Of a stretch of DNA of 64,000 bases, positions 37,788-46,061 are shown one piece after another. A program made the position numbers and the translations under genes. The notes below the pieces were generated by a model that was not told the DNA's origin, ran no database searches, and worked only from the letters and a program-made list of their open reading frames with translations. The DNA is from PNNG01 sp046291695 (lineage in GTDB: Bacteria > Bacteroidota > Bacteroidia > UBA7662), in NCBI GenBank assembly GCA_046291695.1, contig JBKBSO010000002.1, positions 124,001-188,000 on the forward strand, written 5' to 3'. Each line of letters starts with the position of its first letter. Position 1 is the first letter of the stretch.

Positions 37788-38510
37788 ATGTCGGCAAAAC
37801 TGAGTGTAAATATCAATAAAATAGCCACGCTTCGAAACAGCCGCGGAGGCAATAACCCCGATTTACTACGGGTAGCCCGCGATTGCGAACGTTTTGGCGC
37901 CGATGGCATTACCGTGCACCCCCGCCCCGATGAGCGCCATATACGTTACCGCGATGTGTACGACTTACGCGACCAGCTCACCACCGAGTTTAACATCGAA
38001 GGTAACCCGCGCGAAAAGCGCTTTGTGGAATTGGTAATGGCTGTAAATCCAGCTCAAGTAACCCTGGTGCCCGATGCCACCAACCAACTTACCAGCGATC
38101 ATGGCTGGGACACCATGGCCGAAGCGGGCTATCTGCGCGATACCATTGCTATGTTTCAGGAAGCGGGCATACGCACCTCTATTTTTGTCGACCCCATTGA
38201 AGAAATGATAGCAGGAGCCGTACAAACCGGCACAAACCGCATCGAACTCTATACCGAAACTTACGCTAGTCGGTTCGAGGCCAATGCTGAACAAGCCGTG
38301 CAACCTTATCGTATGGCAGCACTGATGGCTACACAATTGGGACTGGGCATTAATGCCGGACACGACCTTTCTCTGGAAAATTTAAACCATTTTGCTCGCG
38401 AAATCCCCAATTTACTCGAAGTTTCTATTGGTCATGCCCTCATTTGTGATGCACTTTACCTTGGACTCGAAAACACCATTCAACTCTACAAACGTTGCCT
38501 CATTTTGTAA
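37788..38510 (+). CDS. pdxJ: Pyridoxine 5'-phosphate synthase
   Basis: PdxJ joins 1-deoxy-D-xylulose 5-phosphate with 3-amino-2-oxopropyl phosphate to make pyridoxine phosphate (DXP-dependent vitamin B6 route). The protein has 240 residues, the usual size. Signatures include LSVNINKIATLRNSRG, DGITVHPRPDERHIR, EFNIEGNP, and GINAGHDLSLENL, ending with EVSIGHALICDALYLGL. PLP made by this route would feed enzymes such as the cysteine desulfurase at 28.9 kb. Confidence 0.97.
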   Translation: MSAKLSVNINKIATLRNSRGGNNPDLLRVARDCERFGADGITVHPRPDERHIRYRDVYDLRDQLTTEFNIEGNPREKRFVELVMAVNPAQVTLVPDATNQLTSDHGWDTMAEAGYLRDTIAMFQEAGIRTSIFVDPIEEMIAGAVQTGTNRIELYTETYASRFEANAEQAVQPYRMAALMATQLGLGINAGHDLSLENLNHFAREIPNLLEVSIGHALICDALYLGLENTIQLYKRCLIL

Positions 38511-38541
38511 ACGAAATGAAAAATAATCAAAAAAATGCTGG

Positions 38542-38571
38542 GGACTTCAAGATATAGGTATATTTTTGTCC
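38542..38571 (+). promoter_or_regulatory. Promoter and possible operator of the Rrf2 gene
   Basis: A -7 box TATTTTTG is at 38561-38568. It lies inside an imperfect dyad, GGAC...ATATA-GG-TATAT...GTCC (38542-38571). Rrf2 proteins often repress their own genes through such AT-rich dyads, so autoregulation is plausible. Confidence 0.45.
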
Positions 38572-38587
38572 GAATCTCATCACGCTC

Positions 38588-39037
38588 ATGTTTTCAAAAT
38601 CCTGCGAATACGGACTTCAGGCGATCCTCTACATTGCGCTACACGCGCGCCCCGATCGTAAAGTTGGCTTAAAGGAAATAGCCGACAGTCAGGATATTCC
38701 TGCGCATTTTTTAAGTAAAATTCTTCAGATTCTCGTTAAATACAAACTGTTGGTATCGGTGAAAGGCCCGAATGGCGGCTTTGGTTTATATCGTCGTCCC
38801 GAAGACATCACCCTACTCGAAGTAGTTTCGGCCATCGATGGCCTTGATATTTTCGATCGTTGCGGGATTGGCCTCAAACATTGCGACGATGCACACCCTT
38901 GCCCCATACATAACAAGTTCAAGTTTTTGCGCGAAAGCATCCGCAATACGCTCATGAAGGAAACCCTGGCCGACCTCATTTTCACTGTTGAAGAAGGCAA
39001 GTCGTACGTGACCCTCAAAAACCTCATCGAAGATTAA
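38588..39037 (+). CDS. Rrf2 family transcriptional regulator
   Basis: The 149-residue protein has the N-terminal winged helix (CEYGLQAILYIALHA, then HFLSKILQILVKYKLLVSVKGPNGGF). Three cysteines in FDRCGIGLKHCDDAHPCPIH match the Fe-S ligand arrangement of IscR/NsrR-type members, so it may sense iron-sulfur status or nitric oxide. Its targets cannot be read, but a dyad overlaps its own promoter. The trmB gene starts two bases after its stop, so the two are co-transcribed. Confidence 0.93.
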   Translation: MFSKSCEYGLQAILYIALHARPDRKVGLKEIADSQDIPAHFLSKILQILVKYKLLVSVKGPNGGFGLYRRPEDITLLEVVSAIDGLDIFDRCGIGLKHCDDAHPCPIHNKFKFLRESIRNTLMKETLADLIFTVEEGKSYVTLKNLIED

Positions 39038-39039
39038 TC

Positions 39040-39684
39040 TTGGCACGCAGAAAATTACGTCACTTCGCCGAGATGGCGGAGCTGCCGCATGTATTCGAAT
39101 ATCCCGAAAACATGGCCGGACAATGGCATGCCTTTTTTAAGAACAACCACCCCATTGTGTTAGAATTGGGCTGCGGTACTGGTCGCTACACCACGGGATT
39201 GGCTGAATTATACCCCCAACAAAACTTCATTGGCACCGACATCAAAGGCGCGCGCATGTGGCATGGTGCTACCTATGTACGCGACAAAGGCATTCCCAAC
39301 GCCGCCTTCTTGCGTACGCGCATCGAACAAATCGACAGCTATTTTGCCCCGGGCGAAGTGCAAGAAATTTGGATCACCTTCCCCGATCCACAACCCCGCG
39401 AGAGTCGCGAGCGCAAACGACTCAGCTCAGCACGTTTCCTCGAATTGTATAAAAAAATACTGGCGAAAAGCGGCAAATTGCATCTCAAGACCGATAATGC
39501 TGCCCTTTTCGAATATTCAGAAGCCCTCTGGCGGGAGCAAGGATTACAAATAGAAAGCCTGAGCTACGACCTCTATGCCAGCGATTTGCAAGGGCCTGCA
39601 CGTCAAATCCAAACCTTGTATGAAAAACGCTATCGTGCACAAGGCCTGCCAATTCACTATATGTGCGCTAGCTTTATTGATTAA
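39040..39684 (+). CDS. trmB: tRNA (guanine-N7-)-methyltransferase
   Basis: TrmB makes m7G46 in tRNAs using SAM. The TTG start at 39040 (MARRKLRHFAEM...) gives 214 residues. The SAM-binding motif VLELGCGTGRYTTGLA, GTDIKGARMWHGA, and the tRNA-binding TFPDPQPRESRERKRL are characteristic. The end (YEKRYRAQGLPIHYMC) is also typical of Bacteroidota TrmB. It follows the Rrf2 gene with a two-base gap. Confidence 0.95.
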   Translation: MARRKLRHFAEMAELPHVFEYPENMAGQWHAFFKNNHPIVLELGCGTGRYTTGLAELYPQQNFIGTDIKGARMWHGATYVRDKGIPNAAFLRTRIEQIDSYFAPGEVQEIWITFPDPQPRESRERKRLSSARFLELYKKILAKSGKLHLKTDNAALFEYSEALWREQGLQIESLSYDLYASDLQGPARQIQTLYEKRYRAQGLPIHYMCASFID

Positions 39685-39722
39685 GCTTAATTTTTTTACC
39701 CGCAAAGTGGATCATGATTGGA

Positions 39723-40340
39723 TTAAGCTTCTAAAGCATCCAATTTTTCCTGCATATCGGTAAACTCTTTGATGCCGGGGCGATCTTCACTACCACCATG
39801 CAAACACACAGCATTAGGACGTAACTCCTGAACCATCTGACGCAGTTGTTCTGCCTCAGCAGGTATGTCGATGATACAACGGCATCGCGCACAAGCATCC
39901 TTTAATAAACTTATCAATTGCCGGTTAGCACAGCTCAAGGTCCAATTTGGAAAAATCTGATCGGCATAAAGCAATAAATAATCGCCATCAAAATGCCTGA
40001 GGCCAGCCTGATCGAGGGCTGATAACTTCAGCCGCATAATGGTTTCGGCATGTATGCTGCGTGCATAGCCGGCATAAATATCAAAAGCCAGTTCTACCAC
40101 TTCCAAATCGTATGCTGAAATCTCACGATTTAGCTCGTCGGGGGCTATGAGGCCAAAGTTTCCGGTAATTTTTGGACCACTCAACCAGCCACGCATTTCC
40201 ATCATGGCCGATGGGCTCACATAATTTACCGAAGTTGGATCAAAACTAAAACCCACAAAAGCGGCATCGGCAGCAGCAGCAAAACGAGCATCGCTTAAAT
40301 TGGTAATGTCTCTAAAATAAAACTGGGTGATGTACGACAT
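39723..40340 (-). CDS. TrpF-like (phosphoribosylanthranilate isomerase fold) protein without catalytic Cys
   Basis: The ATG at 40340 gives 205 residues. The start ITNLSDARFAAAADAAFVGF, VNYVSP, and the ending LHGGSEDRPGIKEF align with TrpF (KICGMTNLEDA..., GSPRYVSP, GSGIRPGIKDF). TrpF's general base Cys, in KICG, is replaced here (YFRD), and the LLLDA Asp region is also changed (LLLYADQ). It is therefore unlikely to isomerise phosphoribosylanthranilate; no other trp gene is near. It may be a binding or regulatory pseudoenzyme. Convergent with trmB. Confidence 0.75.
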   Translation of the reverse strand: MSYITQFYFRDITNLSDARFAAAADAAFVGFSFDPTSVNYVSPSAMMEMRGWLSGPKITGNFGLIAPDELNREISAYDLEVVELAFDIYAGYARSIHAETIMRLKLSALDQAGLRHFDGDYLLLYADQIFPNWTLSCANRQLISLLKDACARCRCIIDIPAEAEQLRQMVQELRPNAVCLHGGSEDRPGIKEFTDMQEKLDALEA

Positions 40341-40425
40341 GTGGGTAAAGTTAATGGCTGTTCGTGTGATGCACAAGCATAATTCGCAAAGCAGGCCTCC
40401 TCAAGCCTCCTGAAATAAACTTGCT

Positions 40426-41331
40426 CTATTGCTTCACAAACCTGAGCTGCTTTTGCCCACCACTTGCCTCGCGTAACAGCAATACGTACATGCCTGCCGG
40501 GAGCTGCGACAACTCAATACCCTGCTGAGTAGCTTCAAGTTCGAATACATGCTCAAGTACACGCCGGCCTTGGAGGTCGTGCAACACCACAGTAATCGGA
40601 AAATGGAAGTCGGCTAATCCGCCAATAAATAGCCGCTCGGTAGCCGGATTAGGATAAACATGCAGCTTATGGTTGAGCTGATTATCGGCCACTCCAACCG
40701 GGAAATACTGATTAAAAATTTCAGCTCCACGTGTCATGGAGCTGGATCGATTAGCCATCAAAGCTGTGCCATAAATTGCCCCAAACGGGTCGGTATCTAA
40801 GCCTTGTCCATGGACAATTCGTTCGCGAGGGTTAGAAATAAAATTACTATCTACAGAGGGAACCAGTGCTTCGTGGCTCACCAGCCCGTTCACCGTGTCC
40901 AAATTGGTTACGATATAGTAATCTTCATAAGCACTTAACCACATCAAATCCGAATACACGGTATCGCCCTCAGCCACGTTAAAGTCGTACAGGAAACGCT
41001 CGCCACCAGTAGGGTCAACGGGAACGCCATTCTGAAAAGGCACGTAATAAACTTTTTTGTCTTCCTCCCGCAACAGGCCAATTTGTGAAATGCTCGTTGC
41101 TTGTTTAAAAGCAAACTCGGAATGGACACCCAGAAATCCTACCTCATACAATCGGTAATAGGTTCGTCCGTAATAGCTGCTAGTGCCCATGGTCAAATAG
41201 CCATAAACCGACCATTGTGCGGGTACATGCACCTTCCACAACGTGGAATCGGCCACCATGGGCTCGTAGGTCTGAGCCTGGCTGGCCGAGCCCAACCAAA
41301 TACTAATGATGAGTAGAAGCAGCTTTTTCAT
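40426..41331 (-). CDS. Secreted protein with T9SS type A sorting domain
   Basis: The ATG at 41331 gives 301 residues and a signal peptide (LLLLIISIWLGSASQAQ). The middle part (ADSTLWKVHVPAQWSVYGYL...) is beta-rich with many Tyr and no known catalytic motif; such regions occur often in Bacteroidota cargo proteins. The tail from about residue 218 (KLHVYPNPATERLFIGG) is a complete type A sorting domain. The gene stands alone; its function is unknown. Confidence 0.85.
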   Translation of the reverse strand: MKKLLLLIISIWLGSASQAQTYEPMVADSTLWKVHVPAQWSVYGYLTMGTSSYYGRTYYRLYEVGFLGVHSEFAFKQATSISQIGLLREEDKKVYYVPFQNGVPVDPTGGERFLYDFNVAEGDTVYSDLMWLSAYEDYYIVTNLDTVNGLVSHEALVPSVDSNFISNPRERIVHGQGLDTDPFGAIYGTALMANRSSSMTRGAEIFNQYFPVGVADNQLNHKLHVYPNPATERLFIGGLADFHFPITVVLHDLQGRRVLEHVFELEATQQGIELSQLPAGMYVLLLREASGGQKQLRFVKQ

Positions 41332-41613
41332 ACGGTTTGGCTGGGTTGAAGGCATTTAATATTCAATATTAAGCAAAACAATACAATACACAAAGACTCG
41401 ATAACCTTATATTTTGTGCTAGAATGCTTGCCCTTGCATTATCAAGGTTTTGCCGTTGAATCCTTGCAGCAGCACGGCAGTTTTTTTTAGCTACATCCAT
41501 AAAAAGTTCACGATAGTCTAACTTCTTTAGGCTATGCCCATAAAAGCTAAAACTCCTCCTGTCGTAATTCAAGTTGCACAAAAAATAGGCTCGTTTTCCC
41601 GTATTTTTACCCC

Positions 41614-41955
41614 ATGGCAAGTTCAGGCAACGATTTTTACGAAAATGTATATGCGGTGGTGCGGCTCATTCCATCGGGGCGGGTGAGCAGTTACGGGGCC
41701 ATTGCGCGCTATTTGGGAACTGGCCGATCGAGCCGCTTGGTGGGCTGGGCCATGAATGCCTCACACAGCCTGGCCGAACCCGTGCCGGCACACCGAGTTG
41801 TAAACCGCAACGGCATGCTTACTGGCAAACACTTTTTTGGGCAGCCCAACCGCATGCAGCAACTGCTCGAAGCCGAAGGACTCCGCATTGTCGACGATCA
41901 AATTCTGGACTTTGAAAAACATTTTTGGGACCCGGCCCTTGAATTAAGTCTATGA
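41614..41955 (+). CDS. Alkyltransferase-like (MGMT-related) DNA-binding protein
   Basis: The 113-residue protein resembles the C-terminal domain of O6-methylguanine-DNA methyltransferase: FYENVYAVVRLIPSGRVSSYGAIA and VGWAMNAS. In place of the alkyl-acceptor PCHRV it has PAHRVVNRNG, with Ala instead of the reactive Cys. Such alkyltransferase-like proteins bind O6-alkylguanine and hand the lesion to nucleotide-excision repair. Its stop overlaps the next ATG by four bases. Confidence 0.93.
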   Translation: MASSGNDFYENVYAVVRLIPSGRVSSYGAIARYLGTGRSSRLVGWAMNASHSLAEPVPAHRVVNRNGMLTGKHFFGQPNRMQQLLEAEGLRIVDDQILDFEKHFWDPALELSL

Positions 41956-42584
41956 GCGGCCCCAAACAATTGTATCGCTGGATTGAAGAAGGCGAGCATG
42001 AGCAGCAAGATTTTAAAGAAACCATCAGCAGTTCGCGCAAAATTGCAAAAACCATTGGCGCCTTTGCCAACACGCGGGGTGGGCGCATTTTAGTAGGCGT
42101 GCGCGACAACCGGGCCATTCGCGGCATCAAGGCCGATGAAGAAAAGCACATGCTCGAAGCAGCCGCTAGCTATTTCTGCAAACCCGCCGTTACGCTGCAT
42201 TTCGAACTCATCGACATTGGACTCAAACAAGTACTGCTGGCCGAAGTACCCGAAGCCACCAACAAGCCAGTATATGTGCTGGGCGAGGACGAAAAGTGGT
42301 GGGCCTACATACGCGTGGCCGACAAAAGCCTGCTGGCCAGCAAAACCGTAATCGATGTGATACGGCACGAACAAAAAGGCGAAAACACCCTCATCCAGCT
42401 CAGCAGCAAAGAAGAAGGCCTGCTCAAATACCTGGCTGAACAGCAGCGCATCACACTCAAACAGTACTGCAAACTCATGAACATTTCGCCCTGGCGAGCG
42501 CGCAAAATCCTGGTCAACCTCATCAGTGCGGGCATCATCAGGGTGCATACCACCGAGAAAGCCGAGTTTTACACCTTAGCCTGA
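41952..42584 (+). CDS. AlbA_2 (Schlafen-like) putative DNA-binding protein
   Basis: The 210-residue protein has an AlbA_2 domain at the N-terminus (EHEQQDFKETISSSRKIAKT, then GAFANTRGGRILVGVRD). A winged-helix domain follows in the last 70 residues (LLKYLAEQQRITLKQYCKLM). This layout is found in ATP-binding, Schlafen-related proteins and some transcription regulators. It is translationally coupled to the alkyltransferase-like gene, which may hint at a shared role in DNA damage, but that is only an inference. Confidence 0.85.
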   Translation: MSGPKQLYRWIEEGEHEQQDFKETISSSRKIAKTIGAFANTRGGRILVGVRDNRAIRGIKADEEKHMLEAAASYFCKPAVTLHFELIDIGLKQVLLAEVPEATNKPVYVLGEDEKWWAYIRVADKSLLASKTVIDVIRHEQKGENTLIQLSSKEEGLLKYLAEQQRITLKQYCKLMNISPWRARKILVNLISAGIIRVHTTEKAEFYTLA

Positions 42585-42620
42585 GGCATTTGTAATCAAA
42601 AATTTATTCACAACTGCCTC

Positions 42621-42651
42621 TTGGAAAAGCAAATTGATTGCTCTATATTTG
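42621..42651 (+). promoter_or_regulatory. Promoter of rplM operon
   Basis: TTG (42621-42623), 20-base spacer, TATATTTG (42644-42651). The 17 bases CTCTATATTTGCAGTCC are identical to the tRNA-Val promoter, as expected for a strong growth-linked promoter. Confidence 0.85.
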
Positions 42652-42691
42652 CAGTCCTTTTTGGAATCAATTAATCAATTCAATTAAAGCA

Positions 42692-43135
42692 GTGAATACG
42701 TTAAGTTACAAAACTGTCTCTGCCAACCGCCAAACGGTTGACAAAAAGTGGTATCTGGTAGATGCCGAAGCAGAGATTGTGGGTCGCCTTGCAAGCAAGG
42801 TTGCCGGAGTGCTTCGTGGAAAGCACAAGCCGTCCTACACCCCACACGTAGACTGCGGCGATAATGTGATCATTATCAATGCAGACAAGGTGAAGTTCAC
42901 AGGTGACAAAATGCGCGAAAAAGAGTACTTCTTCTACTCGGGACATCCCGGTGGGAAGCGCTTTGTAGCGGCTAAAGACCTGATGCAGCGTCGTCCGACC
43001 TACGTAGTGGAGAAAGCCATCAAAGGCATGCTCCCTAAGAACCGTCTTGGCCGTGAAATGTTCCGCAACCTGTATGTATATGCAGGCAACGAACATCCGC
43101 ACGCAGCTCAGCAACCTGAAACCCTCAAAATCTGA
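42692..43135 (+). CDS. rplM: 50S ribosomal protein L13
   Basis: The chosen start is a GTG at 42692, giving 147 residues (MNTLSYKTVSANRQ...), the expected length. No Shine-Dalgarno sequence precedes it. Characteristic segments are KKWYLVDAEAEIVGRLASKV, GDNVIIINADKVKFTGDK, and AIKGMLPKNRLGREMF. It begins the rplM-rpsI-rpsB-tsf transcript; rpsI follows after eight bases. Confidence 0.97.
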   Translation: MNTLSYKTVSANRQTVDKKWYLVDAEAEIVGRLASKVAGVLRGKHKPSYTPHVDCGDNVIIINADKVKFTGDKMREKEYFFYSGHPGGKRFVAAKDLMQRRPTYVVEKAIKGMLPKNRLGREMFRNLYVYAGNEHPHAAQQPETLKI

Positions 43136-43143
43136 TTTTCACC

Positions 43144-43530
43144 ATGTCTGTTACCAATACTATCGGTAGAAGAAAAAATGCCATTGCACGGGTTTACGTA
43201 ACCGCAGGCAATGGCAACATTGAGGTGAACGGTCGTCCGTACACCGAGTATTTCCCTTTGGAGACCCTTCAGCAATTAGTGATGAAGGCTTTTGCAGCTA
43301 CCAACACCCTTGGTCAGTTCGACGTAAAAGCCACACTTAATGGTGGTGGTGTAAGCGGCCAGGCCGAAGCTTTACAGCTGGCATTGGCACGTGCGCTCGA
43401 TGAAATCAATCCAGAGCACCACACCGCACTGAAGGCCGAAAAGCTGTTGACCCGCGATCCACGTATGGTGGAACGCAAGAAGTTTGGTCAACGCAAGGCC
43501 CGTCGTCGTTTCCAGTTCAGCAAACGTTAA
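43144..43530 (+). CDS. rpsI: 30S ribosomal protein S9
   Basis: The 128-residue protein has the family's GRRKNAIARVYVTAGNG start, the GQAEALQLALARALDEINP middle, and the basic tail RMVERKKFGQRKARRRFQFSKR, the end of which reaches the P-site tRNA (written here as two pieces: KKFGQRKARRR and FQFSKR). It lies between rplM and rpsB in the usual order. Confidence 0.98.
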   Translation: MSVTNTIGRRKNAIARVYVTAGNGNIEVNGRPYTEYFPLETLQQLVMKAFAATNTLGQFDVKATLNGGGVSGQAEALQLALARALDEINPEHHTALKAEKLLTRDPRMVERKKFGQRKARRRFQFSKR

Positions 43531-43533
43531 ACC

Positions 43534-43540
43534 AAGGAGG
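43534..43540 (+). promoter_or_regulatory. Strong Shine-Dalgarno sequence before rpsB
   Basis: AAGGAGG ends nine bases before the rpsB ATG. It decides the start at 43550. Neighbouring genes (rplM, rpsI, tsf, pyrH, frr) have no such sequence, in keeping with the rarity of this signal in Bacteroidota. Confidence 0.85.
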
Positions 43541-43549
43541 AATCAAACA

Positions 43550-44329
43550 ATGGCAAGAGTTACATACCAGGAATTACTGGATGCAGGTGTACATTTTGGT
43601 CACCTCAAACGTAAGTGGCATCCCAAGATGGCCCCTTACATCTTCATGGAGAAGAATGACATTCACATCATCGACCTGAATAAAACGCAAGACAAGCTGG
43701 AAGATGCTGCCAATGCGATTAAGCAGATTGTGAAGTCGGGCCGCAAGGTACTTTTCGTTGCTACCAAAAAGCAAGCGAAAGAAATCATCGAAACCGAGGC
43801 AAAGCGTTTGAACATGCCTTTCGTTACCGAGCGTTGGTTGGGCGGTATGCTCACTAACTTCGCCACCGTGCGTAAGAGCATCAAAAAGATGAGCAACATC
43901 GACAAGATGGAGCAAAACGGCACCATGCAAACCCTTTCAAAAAAGGAGCGTTTGATGATTGCCCGTGAACGCGAAAAGCTTTCCCGCGTATTGGGTGGTA
44001 TCGAAGACCTTACCCGTTTACCGGCTGCATTGTTCATCGTTGATATTAAAAACGAGCACATTGCGGTAAAAGAGGCACATAAGCTCAACATTCCAACCAT
44101 CGCCATGGTGGATACCAACTCAGATCCTACACTGGTTGACTTCCCCATTCCGGCCAACGACGACGCCACCAAATCGATTGCCCTCATCTCGAAGGTAATT
44201 ATGAAGGCGGTTGAAGAAGGCTTGCAGGAGCGTAAGATGGACAAGGAAGCAGAAGCCGCCGAGGCCGAAGCTGCCAAAGAAGTAGAGGTTACGGCCTCAG
44301 ACGCCGGGGCCGAAACAGCCGAGGCATAA
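43550..44329 (+). CDS. rpsB: 30S ribosomal protein S2
   Basis: S2 joins the 30S subunit late and helps hold S1. The ATG at 43550 gives 259 residues (MARVTYQELLDAGVHFGHLK...). The family motifs WHPKMAPYIF, IHIIDLNKTQ, TERWLGGMLTNF and DTNSDPTLVDFPIPANDDA are intact. The last 30 residues are an Ala/Glu-rich acidic tail, common in this phylum. A full Shine-Dalgarno sequence precedes it, and a hairpin with a T-run separates it from tsf. Confidence 0.98.
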   Translation: MARVTYQELLDAGVHFGHLKRKWHPKMAPYIFMEKNDIHIIDLNKTQDKLEDAANAIKQIVKSGRKVLFVATKKQAKEIIETEAKRLNMPFVTERWLGGMLTNFATVRKSIKKMSNIDKMEQNGTMQTLSKKERLMIAREREKLSRVLGGIEDLTRLPAALFIVDIKNEHIAVKEAHKLNIPTIAMVDTNSDPTLVDFPIPANDDATKSIALISKVIMKAVEEGLQERKMDKEAEAAEAEAAKEVEVTASDAGAETAEA

Positions 44330-44332
44330 TAT

Positions 44333-44367
44333 CGGATGGGTTGGCGCAAGTCAGCCCATCTTTTTTT
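44333..44367 (+). terminator. Hairpin with T-run between rpsB and tsf
   Basis: GATGGG pairs with CCCATC around a mainly paired loop and is followed by seven T. It is probably a partial terminator that lowers tsf relative to the ribosomal genes. Confidence 0.7.
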
Positions 44368-44392
44368 AACGCAAAAATCAAAAACTCATAAC

Positions 44393-45226
44393 ATGAACAT
44401 TACAGCAGCTGATGTAAACAAGTTGCGCCAGTTAACTGGTGCCGGCATGATGGACTGCAAAAAGGCCCTCACCGAAGCCAATGGCGATTTCGAAGAAGCC
44501 GTAGTCATTCTGCGCAAAAAAGGCCAAAAAGTATCGGCAAGCCGGGCTGATCGCGAAGCCAATGAAGGCGTAATCATCGCCCTCACTTCGGCCGACAACA
44601 GCTTTGGCCTCATTGCCGAAGTAACCTGTGAAACCGACTTTGTTGCTAAAAACGAAGATTTTGGTTCAATGGCTCAGGAAATAGCCAACATTGCCATGAA
44701 CAAAAAAATCACCGATAAAGAAACCCTGCTGCAAGAACAAATGGGTGGCATTTCTATCGCTGAAAAACTGATTGAATATACCGGCAAAATCGGCGAAAAA
44801 ATTTCGCTGCAAAGTTTATCGACCCTCAGCGGTGAAGGCGTGGTATCTTACGTACACAGCAACAGCAAATTGGGTGTATTGGTAGCCTTGAATCAGGGCG
44901 TAACTGGCGAAGTAGAAGCTGCAGGGAAAGACGTAGCGATGCAAATTGCCGCCATGAATCCGGTAGCTGTAGACAAAGACGACGTGGATCCTTCGGTGAT
45001 TGAGCGCGAAATCGAAATCGGAAAAGACCAAGCACGTGCCGAGGGCAAGCCCGAGAACATTGTTGAGAAAATTGCCATGGGTAAGCTCAATAAGTTTTAT
45101 CAGGACAACACCCTGCTCAACCAAGCTTTCGTTAAAGACAGCAGCGTGAACATCTCACAAATGCTCGACAAAGTAAGCAAAGGACTCACTGTTAAAGCTT
45201 TCCGTCGCGTTGCGATTGGCGCTTAA
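44393..45226 (+). CDS. tsf: Translation elongation factor Ts
   Basis: EF-Ts exchanges GDP for GTP on EF-Tu. The ATG at 44393 gives 277 residues. The N-terminal UBA-like domain (VNKLRQLTGAGMMDCKKAL) is followed by the core, with GLIAEVTCETDFVAKNEDF and the tail ITVDKAFRRV-like LTVKAFRRVAIGA. It ends the rplM operon and is followed by a clear terminator. Confidence 0.97.
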   Translation: MNITAADVNKLRQLTGAGMMDCKKALTEANGDFEEAVVILRKKGQKVSASRADREANEGVIIALTSADNSFGLIAEVTCETDFVAKNEDFGSMAQEIANIAMNKKITDKETLLQEQMGGISIAEKLIEYTGKIGEKISLQSLSTLSGEGVVSYVHSNSKLGVLVALNQGVTGEVEAAGKDVAMQIAAMNPVAVDKDDVDPSVIEREIEIGKDQARAEGKPENIVEKIAMGKLNKFYQDNTLLNQAFVKDSSVNISQMLDKVSKGLTVKAFRRVAIGA

Positions 45227-45246
45227 TACCTTATTTACCCATATTC

Positions 45247-45272
45247 AAGCCACCTTAGGGTGGCTTTTTTTT
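45247..45272 (+). terminator. Terminator after tsf
   Basis: AAGCCACC / GGTGGCTT stem, loop TTAG, then a run of eight T. It closes the rplM-tsf operon. Confidence 0.92.
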
Positions 45273-45338
45273 GTCTTGGCCAGCCCGATGAAAATTTAAG
45301 AGCGGATGCGCGTCAAAATATTTAACTTCGCCTCCGGC

Positions 45339-46043
45339 ATGAAATATAAGAGAATTCTACTCAAGCTCAGTGGAGAAGCACTGATGGGCGAAAAACAATT
45401 TGGTATCGACCAGGAAATCCTCGACCAATACGGTCGCGAAATTAAAGCCGTGGTTGAAAAAGGGATTCAGGTAGCCATTGTAGTTGGTGGCGGAAATATT
45501 TTTCGCGGTGTACAAGCCGAATCCGGCGGTATGGAACGGGCGCAGGGCGATTATATGGGCATGTTGGCCACCATGATCAACAGCATGGCTTTACAAGCTA
45601 CGCTCGAAAAACTAGGTATACAAACCCGTTTGCAGAGCGCCATTAAAATGGAACAAATTGCCGAGCCATTCATCCGTCGTCGGGCTATCCGACACCTCGA
45701 AAAAGGCCGCGTAGTCATTTTCGGTGCAGGAACTGGGAACCCCTATTTCACCACCGACACCGCGGCATCATTACGCGCCATAGAAATAAATGCCGATGTA
45801 ATTCTCAAAGGCACACGGGTGGATGGTATATACACCGCAGATCCCGAAAAAGACAAAACAGCAACACGCTACGAAACCATTAGCTTTTCGGAAGCCATGG
45901 GTAAAAACCTAAAAGTCATGGATATGACAGCCTTTGCACTCTGTCAGGAAAACCAATTACCCATTATTGTATTTGATATGAATAAAAAAGGCAATCTGTT
46001 AAACGTCGTTGCCGGCGAAACCGTAGGAACCTTGGTATCTTAA
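45339..46043 (+). CDS. pyrH: UMP kinase
   Basis: PyrH phosphorylates UMP to UDP in pyrimidine nucleotide synthesis. The ATG at 45339 gives 234 residues (MKYKRILLKLSGEALMG...), the usual start; an upstream in-frame ATG at 45306 is less likely. The amino-acid-kinase fold motifs are present: VVGGGNIFRG, DYMGMLATMINSMAL, GAGTGNPYFTTDTAA and LKGTRVDGIYTADP. It is followed after 18 bases by frr, the standard pair. Confidence 0.97.
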   Translation: MKYKRILLKLSGEALMGEKQFGIDQEILDQYGREIKAVVEKGIQVAIVVGGGNIFRGVQAESGGMERAQGDYMGMLATMINSMALQATLEKLGIQTRLQSAIKMEQIAEPFIRRRAIRHLEKGRVVIFGAGTGNPYFTTDTAASLRAIEINADVILKGTRVDGIYTADPEKDKTATRYETISFSEAMGKNLKVMDMTAFALCQENQLPIIVFDMNKKGNLLNVVAGETVGTLVS

Positions 46044-46061
46044 TCTAAACGCGCAACAGCC

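Noticed and set aside
41369..41620. Leftward 83-codon frame in the gap before the alkyltransferase-like gene.
   Set aside because: No recognisable features and it overlaps the next gene's start; probably chance.
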